A stretch of 9,528 nucleotides of DNA from Bacteroidales bacterium. GTDB taxonomy: Bacteria > Bacteroidota > Bacteroidia > Bacteroidales > Paludibacteraceae. Both the position numbers and the translations under genes were made by a program. The stretch's first letter is position 1. Each line of letters opens with the position of its first letter. The notes beneath the pieces were generated by a model. It ran no database searches and was not told the origin of the DNA. It saw nothing but the letters and a program-made list of their open reading frames with translations. This document shows, in pieces, positions 7,038-9,528 of this stretch. Location: NCBI GenBank assembly GCA_900766775.1, contig CAAFXN010000211.1, positions 1-9,528 on the forward strand, written 5' to 3'.

Positions 7038-8368
7038 GAAGAATCCTTATTAGCATACTGCTAAGCCTTTGTTATAGCGCTACCTATGCACTCCATGTGA
7101 AGTGCGTAGGTAGCGCTACGCAAATAGTGAACCAAAAGACCGACACTATCTTCCTCTTTGCCGGTGAAGTACATCTTGCCACGGCTGACGGCTCACCGAC
7201 AGACTGGTATCGCGTCGCCGACAACAGCGTCGTAGCCACCAACACGGACGAGATTTACCCCGACGACGGCGGCTACTATATCCTTTACAACGGCGCGAGA
7301 GAGTATTTCTACGCTTTCTCCTACCCTACCTATCAACCTCGAGACCTCCTGCTCACGGTGAGCCCTTCCTGCACGGCTACGGAGTTGCGCGTGGAAGGCA
7401 CATTGCCTGAGATTCAGTATATCACCCCCACGGGGCAAACGCGCACCCTTGCACGCGAGTGCCAAATCACCTACACCGACCTTGCTTGGAACAGCGGCAG
7501 CCTGCAATGGGAGGACTCCGCTGCCGTCATGGACGAGCAGCCGTTCAAAATAGGCACCTACAGCCTGCCTGCTATCTGCAAGGCGACGGATATCGTGCTT
7601 ACCTACGAGCCTATCGCGGAGCAGTTGGACTTGCCTTTGGATTCTGCAATCACGCATTTGGATAACCCCGTTGCCGTACGCAGTATGCCCACCTCCGTCA
7701 CTACCGTACGCGGTACGGCAGGCGAGTTGTGCAACGAGGTGGAGCGACCGACCGATGCCTCCGTGCTCACGGGTTCCGCGCCGCTGGATATCCTCTTCAA
7801 AGCCAACCCCACGCCCACCGTGGAATACTACGAGTGGCGCATCTACAAAGCCACCCAACTGATAGTCTCGCGCACTGACGAGCAGACACGCTACACCTTC
7901 ACCGAGCCCGGTAACTACCGCGCCGTGTCGTATGCAAGCAACAGCCACTGCCCTTGCGGCGACACCCCGGAAGACTGCCAACGCGACAGCATGGAGATAA
8001 GCATCAGCGTGAGCGAGTCGATGTTGCTGGTGCCCAATGTGTTCACGCCCAACGGAGACGGGAAGAACGATGAGTTTCGCGTGCTCTACCGCTCCCTCAA
8101 AGAGTATCATATCTGGGTCTATAACCGCTGGGGCAAACTGGTCTATGAGTCGGAAGACCCTGCCAAGGGCTGGGACGGCACCATCAACAACCATCCTGCC
8201 GCCGAGGGGGCGTATTTCTACGTGATTCGTGCGCTCGGCACCGATGCGGCAGCCAATGCGGAATATCGCACCAAAGCCGCCTACAAGCGGGCAAAAGACA
8301 AGGCAGACGAGTCGATAATAGGTGTTTATCAATTGTCCGGCGATATCAATCTGCTGAGAGGGAAATAA
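7034..8368 (+). CDS. Secreted protein with PKD-like region and T9SS type B (gliding-motility) C-terminal sorting domain
   Basis: The 444-residue protein starts with a signal peptide (MRRILISILLSLCYSATYA, cleavage near residue 19) and no lipobox. The middle (20-245) is a beta-rich region I do not recognise. Residues 248-325 resemble a PKD/immunoglobulin-like fold (APLDILFKANPTPTVEYYEW... YTFTEPGNYRAVSY). A cysteine cluster CPCGDTPEDC follows at 306-315. The C-terminus has the type IX secretion type B sorting signature: VPNVFTPNGDGKNDEF (333-348), VYNRWGKLVYES (362-373), GWDGT (379-383) and EGAYFYVIR (391-399). An insert (about 400-432) precedes the final VYQLSGDINLLRGK. The protein should cross the inner membrane by Sec and the outer membrane by T9SS, ending on the surface or in the medium. 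Its ATG overlaps the serA stop as ATGA, which implies translational coupling. Codons 14-29 contain a long inverted repeat. Its substrate or partner is unknown. Confidence 0.88.
   Translation: MRRILISILLSLCYSATYALHVKCVGSATQIVNQKTDTIFLFAGEVHLATADGSPTDWYRVADNSVVATNTDEIYPDDGGYYILYNGAREYFYAFSYPTYQPRDLLLTVSPSCTATELRVEGTLPEIQYITPTGQTRTLARECQITYTDLAWNSGSLQWEDSAAVMDEQPFKIGTYSLPAICKATDIVLTYEPIAEQLDLPLDSAITHLDNPVAVRSMPTSVTTVRGTAGELCNEVERPTDASVLTGSAPLDILFKANPTPTVEYYEWRIYKATQLIVSRTDEQTRYTFTEPGNYRAVSYASNSHCPCGDTPEDCQRDSMEISISVSESMLLVPNVFTPNGDGKNDEFRVLYRSLKEYHIWVYNRWGKLVYESEDPAKGWDGTINNHPAAEGAYFYVIRALGTDAAANAEYRTKAAYKRAKDKADESIIGVYQLSGDINLLRGK
7075..7118. repeat. 18-bp inverted repeat inside the signal-peptide coding region
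   Basis: TAGCGCTACCTATGCACT (7075-7092) pairs with AGTGCGTAGGTAGCGCTA (7101-7118) along all 18 positions, with one T-G wobble, around the 8-base loop CCATGTGA. Each arm also contains the self-complementary octamer TAGCGCTA. In mRNA this would be a very stable hairpin beginning about 40 bases after the start codon of the T9SS-cargo gene. It covers the codons at the signal-peptide cleavage zone. The 10-mer AGCGCTACGC occurs at the right edge (7112-7121) and again just after the gene's stop (8368-8377). Confidence 0.88.
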
Positions 8369-8437
8369 GCGCTACGCGCTGTAAAGAACTACGTGTAAGA
8401 AAGCCCTTTCGGGTTGTAAATAAGCCTCTTCGAGGCT
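8368..8437. repeat. Cluster of three mini-hairpins each followed by GTA
   Basis: Three short hairpins sit directly after the stop of the T9SS-cargo gene. AGCGC-TAC-GCGCT (8368-8380) is followed by GTAA. AGCCC-TTTC-GGGTT (8402-8415, with a G-T wobble) is followed by GTAAA. AGCCTC-TTC-GAGGCT (8423-8437) is followed by GTAC. Loops are 3-4 bases of similar type (TAC, TTTC, TTC). None is followed by a T-run, so they are not ordinary terminators, though stable stems here could protect the 3' end of the serC-serA-T9SS message. The shared layout suggests copies of a short repeat family. Confidence 0.6.
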
Positions 8438-8439
8438 GT

Positions 8440-8502
8440 ACACGAAGTTCCAAAACACGGAGCGAAGCGGAGTTTATTACACGAAGTTAAAAACACGAAG
8501 TT
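8440..8502. repeat. Three direct repeats of ACACGAAGTT upstream of the CBM9-like gene
   Basis: The 10-mer ACACGAAGTT occurs exactly at 8440-8449, 8479-8488 and 8493-8502. Between the first two lies a related unit, ACACGGAGCGAAGCGGAGTT (8455-8474), which looks like the same motif with an insertion. The last copy ends six bases before the ATG at 8509, so these repeats form the whole leader of the next gene. No TAnnTTTG promoter was found here. The ACACGAA core also occurs in the tandem array at 711-732. Confidence 0.75.
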
Positions 8503-8508
8503 ACCATC

Positions 8509-9189
8509 ATGTTCACTACCACCATCCCATATCTTCCCACTTTGCAGGGGTTGCCTTTGAAAGAGGTTGCCGAGGGCTTGGCGGGGCGCATGGCTTCTTG
8601 TGAGATAGCGTGCGCTAACTGGGCAGAGGACTATCCGTATCAGCCTTGCACTATGGTGCACCTTGCGCGGACGGATGTTTTTCTCTATGTCCTTTTCTCT
8701 GTGGAGGCGGAGCAGGTGCGCGCGCTGCATACCCGCGACTTGGAGGCGGTATGCGAAGACTCCTGTGTGGAGTTCTTTCTCGCCAACGCCGAGAACACGC
8801 GCTATTGGAACTTCGAGGTCAACGCCATCGGCACCTGCAACGCCTCGGTGCGAAAGGATAAGAAGACGGATGTGCGGCGGCTGAGTGAGGCGGAGTTGCG
8901 GTCTATCGTGCGCTTTCCCTCGCTGGGGACTGCACCGATCTCGGACACTGGCGCGCCTGTGGCATGGTCTTTGCTTGTAGGTATTCCGTTGGCACTCATC
9001 GGTTGTGAGAAAGTGCTGCCCCCTACCCTACGGGGTAATTTCTACAAATGCGGCGACAAGACCCTGCGCCCGCACTACCTCAGTTGGAACCCCATCCCCA
9101 CGCCTGCGCCCAACTACCATTTACCGCAATACTTCGGAGAACTTCGGATTGGAGCATGGAACCAAGAGCCAGGAACCAAGACTAAATAG
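8509..9189 (+). CDS. Carbohydrate-binding family 9 (DOMON-like) protein
   Basis: This 226-residue protein matches the CBM9-like fold common in Bacteroidota. DSCVEFFLANAENTRYWNFEVNAIG lies at residues 84-108, RGNFYKCGDKTLRPHYLSWNPI at 175-196, and PNYHLPQYFGELRI at 201-214. These beta strands and aromatic residues form the sugar-binding sandwich in related proteins. There is no signal peptide or lipobox, so as read it is cytoplasmic, and there is no attached enzyme domain; the ligand is unknown. The family normally ends near YFGELRF. Here about 12 further residues (GAWNQEPGTKTK) are encoded by a stretch of 14-bp repeats and may be non-functional. The start is the ATG at 8509, after the third ACACGAAGTT repeat. 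It stands between the serine operon and a peptidase gene, neither of which explains its role. Confidence 0.8.
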   Translation: MFTTTIPYLPTLQGLPLKEVAEGLAGRMASCEIACANWAEDYPYQPCTMVHLARTDVFLYVLFSVEAEQVRALHTRDLEAVCEDSCVEFFLANAENTRYWNFEVNAIGTCNASVRKDKKTDVRRLSEAELRSIVRFPSLGTAPISDTGAPVAWSLLVGIPLALIGCEKVLPPTLRGNFYKCGDKTLRPHYLSWNPIPTPAPNYHLPQYFGELRIGAWNQEPGTKTK

Positions 9190-9201
9190 CCAAGACAATT
9201 A
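9160..9201. repeat. 14-bp-spaced CCAAGA direct repeats at the end of the CBM9-like gene
   Basis: AACCAAGA (9160-9167), AACCAAGA (9174-9181) and AGCCAAGA (9188-9195) start exactly 14 bases apart, giving three degenerate units that run across the stop codon at 9187-9189. Just upstream, ACTTCGGAGA and ACTTCGGATT (9131-9150) form a 10-bp tandem pair. The first two 14-bp units encode the extra C-terminal residues of the CBM9-like protein. Confidence 0.6.
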
Positions 9202-9248
9202 TTCTCAAAAAAAATAGTTCTAACATTATATATTACCAAACACTCGTT

Positions 9249-9528
9249 ATGAAAAAATTGCTTATCACTATGGCACTTGCTGCTACTACGCTGGTTGCCG
9301 GTGCTGCTACCGACAACCCGTTCTTCCACTATAAGGAGTGGAAGACCCCGCACGGAACCTATCCTTTCAACGAAATCAAAGCCGAGCACTACATGCCTGC
9401 TTTCGAGGAGGCGATGAAGCAAGGTCTGGCGGACATCGACGCCATCGTCAATAATCCCGCTGCGCCCACGTTCCGAAACACCATTGAGGCGTATGAAAAA
9501 TCGGGCGAGATGTTGACCGTGGTGGCAG
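9249..9528 (+). CDS. dcp: M3-family metallopeptidase (peptidyl-dipeptidase Dcp-like), N-terminal 93 residues
   Basis: The gene runs off the window end. The first 93 residues begin with a signal peptide (MKKLLITMALAATTLVAGA, likely cleaved near residue 19-20, no lipobox cysteine), so the enzyme is exported, probably to the periplasm. The following NPFFHYKEWKTPHGTYPFNEI, IKAEHYMPAFEEAMKQ and AAPTFRNTIEAYEKSGEML match the N-terminal helical part of Dcp/oligopeptidase A enzymes in Bacteroidota. These cut dipeptides or short peptides with a zinc HExxH site, which would lie far downstream and cannot be checked here. An AT-rich leader (9196-9248) precedes the ATG; I could not define a -7/-33 pair in it. 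PrlC-type oligopeptidase A is the alternative within M3. Confidence 0.85.
   Translation, partial: MKKLLITMALAATTLVAGAATDNPFFHYKEWKTPHGTYPFNEIKAEHYMPAFEEAMKQGLADIDAIVNNPAAPTFRNTIEAYEKSGEMLTVVA

Noticed and set aside
7193..8332. 379-codon minus-strand open frame opposite the T9SS-cargo gene
   Set aside because: It is a shadow of a well-supported gene in GC-rich DNA; its translation is Arg/Gly/Val-rich with no motifs.
8401..8420. Similarity of CTTTCGGGTTGTAAA to a 16S rRNA helix
   Set aside because: The match covers only about 15 bases, with no flanking rRNA sequence, and it lies within a series of similar mini-hairpins that explain it better.
8368..8437. Mini-hairpins as intrinsic terminators
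   Set aside because: None is followed by a T-run; stems are only 5-6 bp.

Overview
The window looks like a piece of chromosome from a member of the Bacteroidota, most likely Bacteroidales. The reasons are a Bacteroidetes-type promoter (TTTG, 20 bases, TAACTTTG), AT-rich leaders without strong Shine-Dalgarno sequences, a type IX secretion (T9SS) type B sorting domain, a short 306-residue phosphoglycerate dehydrogenase of the Bacteroides kind, and an OadA-like protein with the RDMWQS signature. Housekeeping genes are GC-rich (a hand-counted sample, 2041-2100, is 36/60 G+C). Genus cannot be decided from this sequence. All genes read on the + strand.

Layout. 1-537 is the 3' end of a B12-dependent ribonucleotide reductase gene, closed by a strong intrinsic terminator (559-593). 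A gene-free stretch follows (594-983) with a small palindrome, six 11-bp tandem repeats and a promoter. 984-2900 encodes an OadA/pyruvate-carboxylase-B-like carboxyltransferase with an attached biotinyl-like domain. 2901-4961 is an AT-richer insert carrying two adjacent genes: an unrecognised protein that is probably a restriction endonuclease, and a D12-class adenine-N6 DNA methyltransferase. Together they look like a horizontally acquired type II restriction-modification module.

4962-8368 looks like one operon: serC (phosphoserine aminotransferase), serA (3-phosphoglycerate dehydrogenase), and a secreted T9SS cargo protein whose ATG overlaps the serA stop by ATGA. SerA and SerC catalyse consecutive steps from 3-phosphoglycerate to phosphoserine. 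The third gene has no obvious link to serine, but its overlap with serA suggests coupled translation. 8369-8508 is a repeat-rich gap with three mini-hairpins and three copies of ACACGAAGTT. 8509-9189 encodes a cytoplasmic CBM9/DOMON-like protein whose end runs into small direct repeats. 9249-9528 is the start of an exported M3-family (Dcp-like) metallopeptidase.

No CRISPR array, tRNA, rRNA or transposase was seen. The points most worth a second look are the OadA-like protein, which appears to have lost a metal-ligand histidine, the expected threonine and the biotinyl lysine; the restriction-modification insert with an unfamiliar nuclease; the 18-bp inverted repeat in the signal-peptide region of the T9SS gene; and the ACACGAA-type repeats shared by two intergenic regions.
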